Assembly (NCBI RefSeq): GCF_003207815.1 | Contig: NZ_NKTX01000018.1 | Span: 1 to 50,685, forward strand | Direction: 5' to 3' | DNA length: 50,685 nucleotides | From: Komagataeibacter oboediens | GTDB lineage: Bacteria; Pseudomonadota; Alphaproteobacteria; Acetobacterales; Acetobacteraceae | Part shown: piece by piece, positions 17,411-27,143 of the stretch | Numbering within the stretch: position 1 is the first letter of the stretch | Layout of the letters: each line of letters begins with the position of its first letter | Position numbers and translations under genes: made by a program | Notes under the pieces: generated by a model | What the model was told of the DNA's origin: nothing | What the model saw: only the letters and a program-made list of their open reading frames with translations | Database searches by the model: none

Positions 17411-20137
17411 ATGACTGACGTCGTGGTGGTCGAATCGCCAGCCAAGGCGAAAACGATCAATAAGTATCTGGGTGATGACTACACGGTTCTTGCCTCGTTC
17501 GGGCATGTGCGCGACCTGCCGCCCAAGGATGGCAGCGTCAAGCCCGACGAAGGCTTTGCCATGGTGTGGGAAACCGACGAGCGCGGCAGCCGCCAGATCG
17601 CGGCCATTGCCAAGGCGCTGCGTGGGGCAAAGCATCTGTACCTCGCCACTGACCCCGACCGTGAGGGCGAGGCCATTTCATGGCACGTGCGCGCGATCCT
17701 GGAGGAGAAGAACCTCCTCAAGGGGATCGACGTGCAGCGCGTCACATTCAACGAAATCACCAAAAGCGCCATCAAGACCGCGATGGCCCATCCACGCGGG
17801 CTGGATTTCCCGCTGATCGAGGCATATCTCGCCCGGCGCGCGCTGGACTACCTCGTGGGCTTCACGCTGTCGCCCGTGCTGTGGCGCAAGCTGCCCGGAT
17901 CGCGCAGCGCGGGCCGCGTGCAGTCGGTCGCCCTGCGCCTGATCTGTGAGCGCGAAGCGGAAATCGAGGTCTTCAAGCCGCGCGAATACTGGTCGGTCAT
18001 CGCACGCATGACCACGCCGGCGGGTGCTGCGTTCTCCGCACGGCTGACCCATCTGGATGGACACAAGCTGGACCAGTTCGACCTGAACACCGAAGCCCGC
18101 GCCATGGACGCGAAGGCAGCGGTGGAAGCAGGCGATTTCAGCGTTGAAAAGGTTGAACGCCGCAAGGTCCGCCGCAACCCGCCGCCGCCCTTCACCACAT
18201 CGACCATGCAACAGGAAGCATCACGCAAGCTGGGCATGGGTGCGCAGGTGGCCATGCGCACCGCGCAGCAGCTGTATGAAGGCATTGATATCGGTGGCGA
18301 GACGGTCGGCCTGATCACCTACATGCGAACCGACGGCGTGCAGATGGCAGGCGAGGCGATAAGCGCCATCCGCGGCCATATCGGCCACAGCTTCGGACCG
18401 GAATACGTGCCAGAGAAGGCGCGCATGTATTCCACCAAGGCCAAGAACGCACAGGAAGCGCACGAAGCAATCCGCCCGACCGACGTGCGGCGCACGCCCG
18501 CCGACATGGCGCGCTACCTCTCGCCCGAACAGAAGAAGCTGTATGATCTGGTGTGGAAACGCTCGGTCGCCAGCCAGATGCAGTCAGCCGAACTCGATCA
18601 GGTCGCAGTCGACATCGTGGACCGCCAGCAGCGCGTGACCCTGCGCGCCACCGGGTCCATGATCGCGTTTGACGGTTTCCTGCGCCTGTACAGCGAAGGC
18701 CGCGACGATTCCCCCGCCAAGGCGGAGGACGATCAGGACCGCATGCTGCCCGCCATGAAGGAACGTGACGCCATTGGCCGTGGCGATGTCGCGGCGGAAC
18801 AGCACTTCACCCAGCCACCGCCGCGTTATTCGGAAGCGTCGCTGGTGAAGAAGATGGAGGAAATCGGCATTGGCCGTCCCTCCACCTATGCTTCCATCCT
18901 GACCGTGCTGCGCGACCGGAATTACGTCCAGCTGGAAAACCGGCGCTTCGTGCCCGAGGATCGCGGGCGGCTGGTCACGGCCTTCCTGACCTCCTTCTTT
19001 GAACGGTATGTCGATACGCAGTTCACGGCGGGGCTGGAGGAACAGCTTGATGACATTTCCGGCGGGCGCGCGAACTGGCGGGATGTCATGTCCGCGTTCT
19101 GGTCCGATTTCTCCCATGCGGTGGACCAGACCAAGGACCTGAAGATTTCCGACGTCATCACGGCGCTGGATGCGGACCTTGCCCCCTATTTCTTCCCGCA
19201 GCGCGAGGACGGGCAGGACCCGCGCGTCTGCACCGCCTGCCATACCGGGCGTCTGGGGCTGAAGCTGGGGCGTTATGGCGCATTCATAGGGTGTTCCAAC
19301 TATCCTACCTGCCAGTATACCCGCAAGCTGGTGGTTGACCCCACCAAGGAAGGCGAGGACGCGGCAGCACTGAAGGATGGCATGCGCGTGCTGGGCACCG
19401 GACCGACGGGCGAGGAAGTCACCGTGCGCCGTGGTCCGTGGGGCCTGTATGTGCAGCAGGGCGAGCCCGACCCGGAAGACAAGAAGGCCAAGCCGAAGCG
19501 CGCCACCATTCCGCGCGGGCTGGATGGGGACAAGATCACGCTGGAACAGGCCGTGGGGCTGCTGTCCCTGCCGCGCATCGTGGGCATCCATCCCGAACTG
19601 GGCGAACCGATTGAGGCCGGTCTGGGCCGTTTCGGGCCATATGTGAAAATGGGTGCGGTGTACGGGTCGCTGGACAAGGATGATGACGTCCTGACCGTGG
19701 GGCTGAACCGCGCGGTGGATGCGCTGGCCAAGAAACTGGCGTCCATCCGTACCATTGGTCCCCACCCCAAGGATGGCGAACCGGTCATGGTGCGCAAGGG
19801 CCGCTTTGGTCCTTATGTGCAGCACGGATCCATCGTGGCCACCGTGCCACGTGGTCAGGACATGAACGATGTGACCATGGACGAGGCGCTGACGCTGCTG
19901 ACCGAAAAGGGCAAGCCGCTGAAGGCCAAGGGCAAGAAAGCGACCACCACCCGCAAGCCCGCGGCCCGCAAGACGAAGACAAAGACGGCCGAAGCCACCG
20001 AAGGCGACGAAGCCGCGCCGAAGAAAAAGGCCGCCCCCCGCAAGACGGCGACCAAAACCGCAGCCAAGACGACCACGCGCAAGACCACGACCCGCAAGAA
20101 GGCCACCCCGGCCAAGACCGAAAGCGAGAGCGACTGA
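17411..20137 (+). CDS. topA: DNA topoisomerase I
   Basis: This 908-residue type IA topoisomerase relaxes negative supercoils. The N-terminal Toprim domain has VVVESPAKAKTI, with ATDPDREGEAISWH at about 79-92 for Mg. The active-site tyrosine is Y304 in LITYMRTDG. One C4 zinc ribbon follows (CTACHTGRLG...CSNYPTC, about residues 604-630), then repeated GRFGPYVK-type C-terminal domains. The last 70 or so residues are a very Lys/Thr/Ala-rich tail, common in this group and probably DNA-binding. ATG 17411 is preceded by CGGAG. rnr starts two bases after the stop. Confidence 0.97.
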   Translation: MTDVVVVESPAKAKTINKYLGDDYTVLASFGHVRDLPPKDGSVKPDEGFAMVWETDERGSRQIAAIAKALRGAKHLYLATDPDREGEAISWHVRAILEEKNLLKGIDVQRVTFNEITKSAIKTAMAHPRGLDFPLIEAYLARRALDYLVGFTLSPVLWRKLPGSRSAGRVQSVALRLICEREAEIEVFKPREYWSVIARMTTPAGAAFSARLTHLDGHKLDQFDLNTEARAMDAKAAVEAGDFSVEKVERRKVRRNPPPPFTTSTMQQEASRKLGMGAQVAMRTAQQLYEGIDIGGETVGLITYMRTDGVQMAGEAISAIRGHIGHSFGPEYVPEKARMYSTKAKNAQEAHEAIRPTDVRRTPADMARYLSPEQKKLYDLVWKRSVASQMQSAELDQVAVDIVDRQQRVTLRATGSMIAFDGFLRLYSEGRDDSPAKAEDDQDRMLPAMKERDAIGRGDVAAEQHFTQPPPRYSEASLVKKMEEIGIGRPSTYASILTVLRDRNYVQLENRRFVPEDRGRLVTAFLTSFFERYVDTQFTAGLEEQLDDISGGRANWRDVMSAFWSDFSHAVDQTKDLKISDVITALDADLAPYFFPQREDGQDPRVCTACHTGRLGLKLGRYGAFIGCSNYPTCQYTRKLVVDPTKEGEDAAALKDGMRVLGTGPTGEEVTVRRGPWGLYVQQGEPDPEDKKAKPKRATIPRGLDGDKITLEQAVGLLSLPRIVGIHPELGEPIEAGLGRFGPYVKMGAVYGSLDKDDDVLTVGLNRAVDALAKKLASIRTIGPHPKDGEPVMVRKGRFGPYVQHGSIVATVPRGQDMNDVTMDEALTLLTEKGKPLKAKGKKATTTRKPAARKTKTKTAEATEGDEAAPKKKAAPRKTATKTAAKTTTRKTTTRKKATPAKTESESD

Positions 20138-20139
20138 TC

Positions 20140-22386
20140 ATGAAACGGCAGCGTCCAGCAACTTCCGAGATGCCGGACACCCTGCCCACGGGCATGCCAC
20201 AGGCCCGTGCGGGCGGCCTGCCGGATCGTGAACAGCTTCGCGCGTTTATCGAAAACGCAACCGGGCGGATCGGCAAGCGCGAGATCAGCCGGGAATTCGG
20301 TCTGGGGCCCGAACACAAACAGGCCCTGCGCCAGATGCTGCGTGAAATGGCGCTGGATGGCACGCTGGCCCCCGCCGGGGCGCGGCGGTTCCGTGTTTCA
20401 GACCGGCTGCCCGAATCCATGGTCGTGCAGGTCACCGGCACGGATTCGGATGGCGACCCCATTGCCCGGCCCGTGCAGTGGGATGGCGATGGCAGCGCGC
20501 CCGTCATCTTCATGCATCCCGAACTGCGTGGCCGGGCTGCCCTGGCACCTGGTGAACGCGTGGTCGCCCGTCTTCGCCGCGTCGGGCCGGGCCGGTACGA
20601 AGGCCGCACGCTGCGTCGCCTGAACGATGCGCCCATGGAGGTTGTTGGCCTGTTCCGCACCCTTGATGAAACCGATCCCATGGCCTCTGCGCCTGCGCGC
20701 TATCGTCCGGCGGGCACGCTGACCCCCGCCGACCGACGGGCGAAGGCGCAATGGGTCATTCCCGTGGGCGAGGACGCGGACAGCCCGGATAACGAAATCG
20801 TCATCGCCACCCCCCTGCCCCAGTCCGGGCCGGGACTGCACCCCGCGCGGATCATCGAACGCCTTGGCCCGCAGGGGGATGCACGGACCATAAGCATGAT
20901 CGCGGTGGCCATGCTGGGAATCCCCCATGTCTTCCCGACCGAAGCACTGGCGCAGGCAAGGGCCGCCCGTGGGGTCACGGCACAGGGGCGCACCGACCTG
21001 CGCGACATGCCACTGGTCACCATTGATGGCGCGGACGCCCGTGATTTTGATGATGCAGTCTATGCCGAACCCGATGGTGAGGGATTCCGCATTACCGTCG
21101 CCATCGCGGATGTCGCGTGGTACGTGCGGCCGGGCAGCGCACTGGACCGTGAGGCCCACCTGCGAGGCAATTCGGTCTACTTCCCCGACCGGGTGATCCC
21201 CATGCTGCCCGAAGACCTGCCCAACGGGTGGTGTTCGCTCCGCCCCGGGGAAGATCGGGGCTGTATTTTCGTCAACATGGACGTGGCTGCCGACGGCGCC
21301 ATCAGCAATGCCCGCTTCGGGCGCGGCATCATGCGCAGTGCCGCCCGACTGACCTATGAACAGGTGCAGGCGGCGCGTGATGGCGCGCCGGACGCCAGCG
21401 TTGCCACCCTGCCCGACGGGCTGCTGGACAGTCTGTTCGGGGCATGGCGATGCCTGTCCACGGCGCGGGCACAGCGCGGCACGCTGGATCTGGACCTGCC
21501 CGAACGGCAGGTGCGGCTGGATGACCATGGACAGATCGCGGCCATCCAGCCGCGCATCCGTCTCGACAGCCACCGCCTGGTCGAGGAATTCATGATCGCG
21601 GCCAATGTCGCCGCCGCCCGATGCCTGGAGGGGCAGCACCTGCCCTGCCTGTACCGGATCCACGCGCCGCCGACGCCCGAACGGCTGGAAAGCCTGCGCC
21701 GCACGCTGGACACCATGGGCCTGAAGCTGCCGCCAGTGGGCAGCCTGCGCGCCGCCGATCTTGACCATATCCTGCAGCAGGTCCGCGATACGGATCAGGC
21801 CGGACTGGTGAACGAACTGATCCTGCGCGCGCAGAATCAGGCGGAATACAGCCCCGAACCAGTCGGGCATTTTGGCCTGTCCCTGGCCGCCTATGCCCAT
21901 TTCACCAGCCCGATCCGCCGTTATGCCGACCTGCTGACCCACCGCGCCCTGCTGGTCGCCACCGGGCTGGAACCCGGCCCCGCCCCCAGCCATGATGAAC
22001 TGGAGGAAGCGGGACTCGCCATTACCCGCACCGAACGCCGCGCGGCACAGGCCGAACGCGAAACGCTGGAACGCTACGCCGCCACATGGCTGCAGGCCCG
22101 CGTGGGCACGGTCATGGATGCGCATATATCCAGCCTGTCGCGATTCGGCATCTTCACCGTGCTGGATGCAACCGGCACGTCGGCGCTGCTGCCCATGTCT
22201 GCCCTGCCGGAAGATCAGTGGCATCATGACGAAAAAACGCAGACATTGCATGCACGCGACACGACCATGGTATTCCGCCCCGGTCAGGCCCTGCGCGTAC
22301 GGATAGAAGAAGCATGCGCCATCCGGGGGACAGTCCTGCTGGCACTGCCCGACACACCACCCAGCCATCGCAGGCGGCGGACATGA
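20140..22386 (+). CDS. rnr: Ribonuclease R
   Basis: This 748-residue RNB-family 3'-5' exoribonuclease degrades structured RNA. An N-terminal winged-helix region (about 28-85) is followed by cold-shock-like domains, then the catalytic motif TIDGADARDFDDA with Mg-binding aspartates near 296, 299, 302, 304 and 305. HFTSPIRRYADLLTHR lies at about 587-602 and an S1 domain near 645-740. A short basic tail ends the protein. It starts two bases after topA and its stop overlaps the following protease gene (ATGA). Confidence 0.95.
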   Translation: MKRQRPATSEMPDTLPTGMPQARAGGLPDREQLRAFIENATGRIGKREISREFGLGPEHKQALRQMLREMALDGTLAPAGARRFRVSDRLPESMVVQVTGTDSDGDPIARPVQWDGDGSAPVIFMHPELRGRAALAPGERVVARLRRVGPGRYEGRTLRRLNDAPMEVVGLFRTLDETDPMASAPARYRPAGTLTPADRRAKAQWVIPVGEDADSPDNEIVIATPLPQSGPGLHPARIIERLGPQGDARTISMIAVAMLGIPHVFPTEALAQARAARGVTAQGRTDLRDMPLVTIDGADARDFDDAVYAEPDGEGFRITVAIADVAWYVRPGSALDREAHLRGNSVYFPDRVIPMLPEDLPNGWCSLRPGEDRGCIFVNMDVAADGAISNARFGRGIMRSAARLTYEQVQAARDGAPDASVATLPDGLLDSLFGAWRCLSTARAQRGTLDLDLPERQVRLDDHGQIAAIQPRIRLDSHRLVEEFMIAANVAAARCLEGQHLPCLYRIHAPPTPERLESLRRTLDTMGLKLPPVGSLRAADLDHILQQVRDTDQAGLVNELILRAQNQAEYSPEPVGHFGLSLAAYAHFTSPIRRYADLLTHRALLVATGLEPGPAPSHDELEEAGLAITRTERRAAQAERETLERYAATWLQARVGTVMDAHISSLSRFGIFTVLDATGTSALLPMSALPEDQWHHDEKTQTLHARDTTMVFRPGQALRVRIEEACAIRGTVLLALPDTPPSHRRRRT

Positions 22387-24088
22387 AACGCAGCCGGTTT
22401 CCGGTCATCGTCCTGCGTCCTCAGTCCCGGGGGGGCGAACACGCCGGGGTATGGCGGCGGCGCATCTCCACGCTGGGGCATATCCCGCGTGACACGATCG
22501 TGCTGCTGCTTGTCATCGTCCGGCTGACCACGGCCGCCTGCGCCGATGATATCCCCACGCCCACGCGCGCACCAACACCCCAGCCCCCCATGCATGAAGA
22601 CAGCATGGAGGCGACCGATGGCGCCAGCATGGACCTGGGGGTCATTTCCTCGGTCATTCAGGCGAGTCTGTCATTCCTGCAGCCCCGTACGCTGGAAAGC
22701 CACGACATCCATGATTTCGCGCTGTGGGGCCTGAACGGGCTGAGCGCGCTGGACCCTTCGCTGAGCATCGAGGAACAGCACGGTTTCCTCCAGCTTGCCG
22801 CGACACAGAAAACCGTCCTTGCCCTGCCGGTGCCCGCGGCGGACGACATCGCGGGGTGGAGTTCGGCGATCACCCGTATACTGGATGTGGCGTGGCACCA
22901 TTCCCCCGCCATGCGCAGCACGGGACAGGATGGCGTGCTGCAGGGTTTCTTTGACGAACTGTTCAACCACCTTGACCCGTATTCGCGCTATGTCCCGCCG
23001 GGGGCGGCCGTATCGGACCGCAGCATCCGCACCGGAGGCGAGGCCACGGCGGGCCTGACGCTGGGGCAGGATCATCATGCGATCATCATCACCGCCGTCA
23101 ACGCGAATGGCCCTGCATGGCCCACCAGTCTGGCCGCGGGGCAGATCGTACGGGCCATAAACGGACGCGCCACCGCATCCCGCACTCTGGAAACCGTGAC
23201 GTCATGGCTGAACGGTCCCACTGGCAGCCTCGTGCGCATCACTGTCGAGTCGAAGGGACGGCAGAGCACGGTCACGCTGCATCGCGCCTCCCCCCCCCCG
23301 AAACCGTGTTCGCCTATACCAGCGGCAAGCATGTGGTCCTGCACATCACCGCCTTTTCCGCCAACACGGCGGAGGAAATGAGCCAGTACCTGGACGAGGC
23401 CATGAACGTACCCGGCATTTCGGGTCTGATCATCGACCTGCGTGGCAACCGGGGCGGCGTGCTGCAGCAGGCGGTCACCACATCGGCGCTGATGCTTGAT
23501 CACGGTGTTGCAGCCATAACACAGGGCCGTGACCCGCAGGCCAACCATGTCTGGGCCGTGCAGGGTGGCGACATGACCAATGGCCTGCCCATTATCGTGC
23601 TGGTGGACGGACGGACCGCCAGCGCGGCCGAAATACTGGCTGCGGCCCTGGCTGACCAGAAACGCGGCGTGGTCATAGGCAGCGCCACGCTGGGCAAGGG
23701 TCTGGTGCAGACCATTGGCCAGATGCCCAACGGGGCGGAGCTGTTCGTTACGTGGAGTCGCGTGCTGGCGCCGCTGGGCTGGCCACTGCAGGGGCTGGGC
23801 GTCATGCCGCAGGTCTGCACCAGCCTTGGGGAAAGTGAGCTCGAACGCCAGCTCCAGAACCTGGCGGAAGGCAGCGCGGACAGCCGGGAATGGGTCGCGG
23901 CGGCCCGCCAGATCCGCTATCCCGTTGACCTGTCGCGTATCCTGACCATCCGCAAGGCATGTCCCGCCGCCATTGGCACGGACAGCGACCTTGATGCCGC
24001 ACATTCCCTGCTGGACAATCCCGTCGAGTACCACGCCGCCCTGTCCACCATTCCCGAAGAAGGGGCCGCGCCCGCAAACGGCGGGTAA
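22383..24088 (+). pseudogene. S41-family (CtpA-like) carboxy-terminal processing protease, frameshifted at a C10 run
   Basis: The gene is intact except for one frame change. The first frame (22383-23381) gives a signal-anchor region, the N-terminal domain and a PDZ domain (ITAVNANGPAWPTSLAAGQIVRAINGR), then goes wrong after ten consecutive C residues at 23290-23299. The second frame carries the S41 core to 24088: LIIDLRGNRGGVL, the catalytic Ser in DGRTASAAEIL (codon 23621) and Lys in GSATLGKGLVQ (codon 23696), 25 residues apart as in plant CtpA. One extra C, or two fewer, would restore a 568-residue protein. It may be a true inactivation, a phase-variable tract, a -1 slippage site or a sequencing error. 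The start overlaps rnr by ATGA. Confidence 0.85.
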
Positions 24089-24166
24089 GCCACAACCGTG
24101 CCGGAAACCGTGCTATTCCTGCATACCTCCCGCTGTTTTTCTGCATTACCGGAGAAGTCCGCCCCA

Positions 24167-24505
24167 ATGGAAGAAGCGCGTCTGAAAACCGGCATCTGGG
24201 TCAAGGCAATGCTGCGCCAGGCTGGACAAAAGGGAAATCCGGGCATGGTCCTGCACCATGGCGATGATGACGCGGGCGGCGTCCTGATCGTGCTGCTGGG
24301 GCGGGCAGGACACATGTCTGTGCTGGCCCAGACACGCACCCACGATGGACGCCGGGCATGGTTCCGCGCTACAGGAGAGGCGGCTGTAGATCAGGCCGGT
24401 GTTGATGCCTATGTTACAAGGCAGATGGAACGGGACCCGGATTTGTGGGTTCTTGAATTCGAGACGCCGGACCTGATGCCACCGTTTGAAGCAAAGATGA
24501 TATGA
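24167..24505 (+). CDS. DUF1491 family protein
   Basis: This 112-residue protein is recognisable as DUF1491 by EARLKTGIWVKAMLRQA at the start, PGMVLHHGDDDAGGVLIVLLGR, RRAWFRATGE and a closing ERDPDLWVLEFE. The function is unknown; it is a small conserved alphaproteobacterial cytoplasmic protein. I chose ATG 24167, which has GGAG about 13 bases upstream; a GTG at 24098 would add 23 unconserved residues. It follows the protease gene by 78 bases and is the last gene of the gltX-to-DUF1491 train. Confidence 0.85.
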   Translation: MEEARLKTGIWVKAMLRQAGQKGNPGMVLHHGDDDAGGVLIVLLGRAGHMSVLAQTRTHDGRRAWFRATGEAAVDQAGVDAYVTRQMERDPDLWVLEFETPDLMPPFEAKMI

Positions 24506-24752
24506 AAGACGTGATTCCTCAGGAGTGAACAACACGGAAACCAGTCCGGACAGGGGTGTGGCATCTCGCACACACTCCGGTGTGACAGTTGGCGCAGCCG
24601 CCCAAAGCGGTCGATAAGGTGGCGGCAATGGATTGTCAGGGCTGGTTTATTTCAGCAAAAGAAAGCTGATGCTGATCATTTCAGGGAATAGGGCACGTGC
24701 ACCCGACCGGGCCGATATGCCGGAAGAGGCCCGTCGAAGGGAGAAGAAGAGT
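24506..24752 (+). other. Upstream region of the OmpA-like gene
   Basis: No gene is supported here. A short hairpin with CACAC/GTGTG arms and a TCCG loop (near 24580-24595) and a TTGTCA hexamer near 24635 are visible, but no convincing -10 element. The region should contain the ompA promoter and a long 5' untranslated leader. Confidence 0.3.
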
Positions 24753-25898
24753 ATGAATCTGCGGTACGGATTGCTTGCAGGGTCTTTATTGGCTGCCTCG
24801 GTTACCCTGGGCTCCGTACTGGTCTCCGCTCCTGTATTCGCCCAGCCTGTCCAGGGCCTGTATATCACCGGTGAAGGCGGCGCCAGCTTCAACCAGGGGC
24901 AGGTCATACGCCATTCTTCCGCGCGTGATGAATTCAAGACAGGGGCCACCGGCATCGGCAGCCTTGGCTGGGGACTGGGCAACGGCTTCCGTGTCGAACT
25001 TGAAGGCTTCTACCGCAACAACGACATGAAGACGGTGGGCGGCAATGCCGCGTACCATGCCCATGCCGATGGCCGGCAGCAGGAATCGGGCCTTATGGCC
25101 AATGCCCTGTTCGACCTGGATATCGGCAAAAGCTGGCTGTTCCCGTATTTCGGCGCGGGTATCGGCTATGGCTGGCAGAACATGAACAGCACCATTACCG
25201 GCAACGTGAATGGCCAGAACTACAGCCAGCATGTGGGCGGCACTTATGGCAACTTCGCCTATCAGGGCATTTTCGGCCTGTCCTTCCCCATGCCGTGGGT
25301 TGTGGGCCTGTCCGCCACGGCGGAATACCGGTTCTGGACCATGCTGGGCCCGCAGTCGCACCATTCCATTGTCAGTGGCAGCGCCACGGCCCTGTCGGCC
25401 ATGAACAGCGATTATGGGTTCCGTAACGGCAACCGCGACAGCCGGACCGACTTCAACCATTCGCTCATGCTCGGGTTGCGGTACGAGTTCAATCCCGCCC
25501 CGCCGCCACCGCCGCCGCCTGCGACCGTCGCGGCACCTGCACCGGCGGAAAACCGCACGTATCTCGTATTCTTTAACTGGGACCGCAGCGACCTGACCGA
25601 CCGTGCCCGGTCCATCGTGGCCGTGGCGGCACAGGCTTCAACCAATACCCAGACCACCCGGATCGAGGTGAACGGATATACCGACAACTCGGCCGCCCAT
25701 CCCGGCCCGCAGGGTGAAAAATACAATCAGGCCCTGTCCATCAAGCGGGCGCAGGTGATCAAGGCCGAACTGGTGCGTGATGGCGTCCCCGGTCCGTCCA
25801 TTGACATTCATGGCTATGGCGATGCCAACCCGCTGGTCCAGACCGCAGCCAACACGCGTGAAGCCCAGAACCGGCGCGTCGAGATCATCCTGCACTGA
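24753..25898 (+). CDS. OmpA-like outer-membrane protein with beta-barrel and peptidoglycan-binding domain
   Basis: This is a 381-residue exported protein. Residues 1-30 form a signal peptide ending VFA before QPVQG. Residues 31 to about 245 have the alternating, aromatic-rich pattern of an eight-stranded OmpA-type barrel (GLYITGEGGASF at the start, LGLRYEF at the end). A proline hinge at about 248-262 leads to an OmpA C-terminal domain with VNGYTDN (about 306-312) and ANTREAQNRRVEI, the peptidoglycan-binding face. The start at 24753 follows AAGGGAG; the upstream extension lacks a signal sequence at its end. It likely tethers the outer membrane to the cell wall. It stands alone, with a 247-base leader region upstream and a strong terminator after. 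Confidence 0.93.
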   Translation: MNLRYGLLAGSLLAASVTLGSVLVSAPVFAQPVQGLYITGEGGASFNQGQVIRHSSARDEFKTGATGIGSLGWGLGNGFRVELEGFYRNNDMKTVGGNAAYHAHADGRQQESGLMANALFDLDIGKSWLFPYFGAGIGYGWQNMNSTITGNVNGQNYSQHVGGTYGNFAYQGIFGLSFPMPWVVGLSATAEYRFWTMLGPQSHHSIVSGSATALSAMNSDYGFRNGNRDSRTDFNHSLMLGLRYEFNPAPPPPPPPATVAAPAPAENRTYLVFFNWDRSDLTDRARSIVAVAAQASTNTQTTRIEVNGYTDNSAAHPGPQGEKYNQALSIKRAQVIKAELVRDGVPGPSIDIHGYGDANPLVQTAANTREAQNRRVEIILH

Positions 25899-25926
25899 TC
25901 CCGCATCCCGTCTGATCATGGAAAAG

Positions 25927-25960
25927 AAAAAAGCGGCGCCCGATGGGGCAGCCGCTTTTT
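25927..25960. terminator. Rho-independent terminator between ompA-like gene and cysK
   Basis: Arms AAAAAGCGGC (25928-25937) and GCCGCTTTTT (25951-25960) flank a 13-base loop. The A and T tracts on the two sides make it work in both directions, which suits these convergent genes. Confidence 0.85.
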
Positions 25961-25999
25961 CCATATGTGCGGCCCGTCAGGCCACGCGCAGGCAATGGA

Positions 26000-26989
26000 T
26001 CAGACCAGCCCGGTAAAGAGCGAGGTGGACAGGTAGCGTTCGGCAAAGGACGGCGCGATGGTCACGATGGTCTTGCCTGCGTTTTCCGGCCGTCCCGCCA
26101 GCTGTACCGCCGCATGCAGCGCAGCCCCCGAGGAAATGCCCACCGGCACCCCATCCAGCCGGGCACAGCGCCGTGCCGCCGCGATGGCTTCACGTTCCGA
26201 TACGGGGATCACCCCATCCAGCGCCGCAAGATCAAGCGTGCGGGGACAAAAGCCCGGACCGATGCCCTGAATGCCGTGCGGTCCCGGTTCATCACCATTC
26301 AGGATGGCACTTTCCATCGGTTCGACACCATAGACCTGAAGGCTCTCCTTGCGGGGCTTCAGGCCGTGCGCAATGCCGCTGGCGGTCCCACCCGTGCCCA
26401 GGCCGGCAACCACGATATCGACTTCCCCCGCCGTATCGACCCAGATCTCCTCGGCCGTAGTGGCGGCGTGGATGGCAGGATTGGCCGGATTGTCAAACTG
26501 CCGGGGCATCCAGGCATTTGGGGTCTTTTTCAGGATCTCCTCGGCGCGCGCGATTGCCCCCGCCATTCCCAGCCGCGACGGGGTCAGTTCCAGCTGCGCA
26601 TCCAGCAGACGCAGCATCTTCCGCCGTTCGATCGATGCGCCTTCAGGCATGGTGACAATCAGGCGGTACCCACGCGCGGCCGCGACGAACGCCAGCGAAA
26701 TGCCCGTATTGCCCGACGTCGGTTCGACCAGGGTGGTCCTGCCCGGATGGATTTCGCCACGGCTTTCCGCATCCTCGATCATGGCCGCGCCGATACGGTC
26801 CTTTACGGACGCCAGGGGATTGAAAAACTCCAGCTTCATCAATATCCGACTCTGCAACCCGTCCTCACGGGTCAGATGCGGCAGCGCCACCAGTGGCGTT
26901 CCCCCCACGGTATCGACAATGGAGTCGTAGACCTTGCCACGAGGTGCTGCAAAACCATACGTGCGATCTGGTGGGGTGGTCTTTTTCAT
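26000..26989 (-). CDS. cysK: Cysteine synthase (O-acetylserine sulfhydrylase)
   Basis: This 329-residue PLP enzyme makes cysteine from O-acetylserine and sulfide. The PLP lysine is K63 in NPLASVKDRIG; the substrate loop TSGNTGIS is at 91-98, the phosphate loop GTGGTASG at 198-205, and VGISSGAALHA nearer the end. There is no cystathionine-synthase regulatory domain. ATG 26989 follows AAGGAG at nine bases. An Rrf2-family regulator is transcribed divergently from the same 154-base interval, which hints that it controls this gene. CysK versus CysM specificity is not certain from sequence. Confidence 0.93.
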   Translation of the reverse strand: MKKTTPPDRTYGFAAPRGKVYDSIVDTVGGTPLVALPHLTREDGLQSRILMKLEFFNPLASVKDRIGAAMIEDAESRGEIHPGRTTLVEPTSGNTGISLAFVAAARGYRLIVTMPEGASIERRKMLRLLDAQLELTPSRLGMAGAIARAEEILKKTPNAWMPRQFDNPANPAIHAATTAEEIWVDTAGEVDIVVAGLGTGGTASGIAHGLKPRKESLQVYGVEPMESAILNGDEPGPHGIQGIGPGFCPRTLDLAALDGVIPVSEREAIAAARRCARLDGVPVGISSGAALHAAVQLAGRPENAGKTIVTIAPSFAERYLSTSLFTGLV

Positions 26990-27005
26990 TCGTTATCACT
27001 CCTTG

Positions 27006-27035
27006 TTGCGGAAATGGCCTATTCACGCATACAAT
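27006..27035 (+). promoter_or_regulatory. Candidate promoter for the Rrf2-family regulator
   Basis: TTGCGG (27006-27011), an 18-base spacer and TACAAT (27030-27035) form a reasonable sigma-70-type promoter pointing to the regulator gene. The predicted start near 27042 is directly followed by a 6-base inverted repeat, ATCCAC (27045-27050) and GTGGAT (27070-27075), that could be an operator. Confidence 0.4.
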
Positions 27036-27143
27036 CTGTACATAATCCACCATCCTCCTGCACAGAAGCGTGGATAAATCGGGGGATTGCTGGTAAATGA
27101 AGCGGACTGGTTTCCAAATCCATTCAAAGCGAGGCTGAACGAT

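Noticed and set aside
18584-19825. 413-codon open frame opposite topA
   Set aside because: Its composition is a mirror of the GC-rich topA coding strand, it has no ribosome site, and the topA protein is fully supported. It is a shadow.
20398-22368. 656-codon open frame opposite rnr
   Set aside because: RNase R motifs are intact on the plus strand; the minus frame is rich in Gln, Arg, His and Gly with no domain and no start signal.
23117-24088. Second half of the S41 protease as an independent gene
   Set aside because: The first codons are out of frame with the PDZ and have no start signal; homology begins at the C10 tract, so it is the downstream part of one gene.
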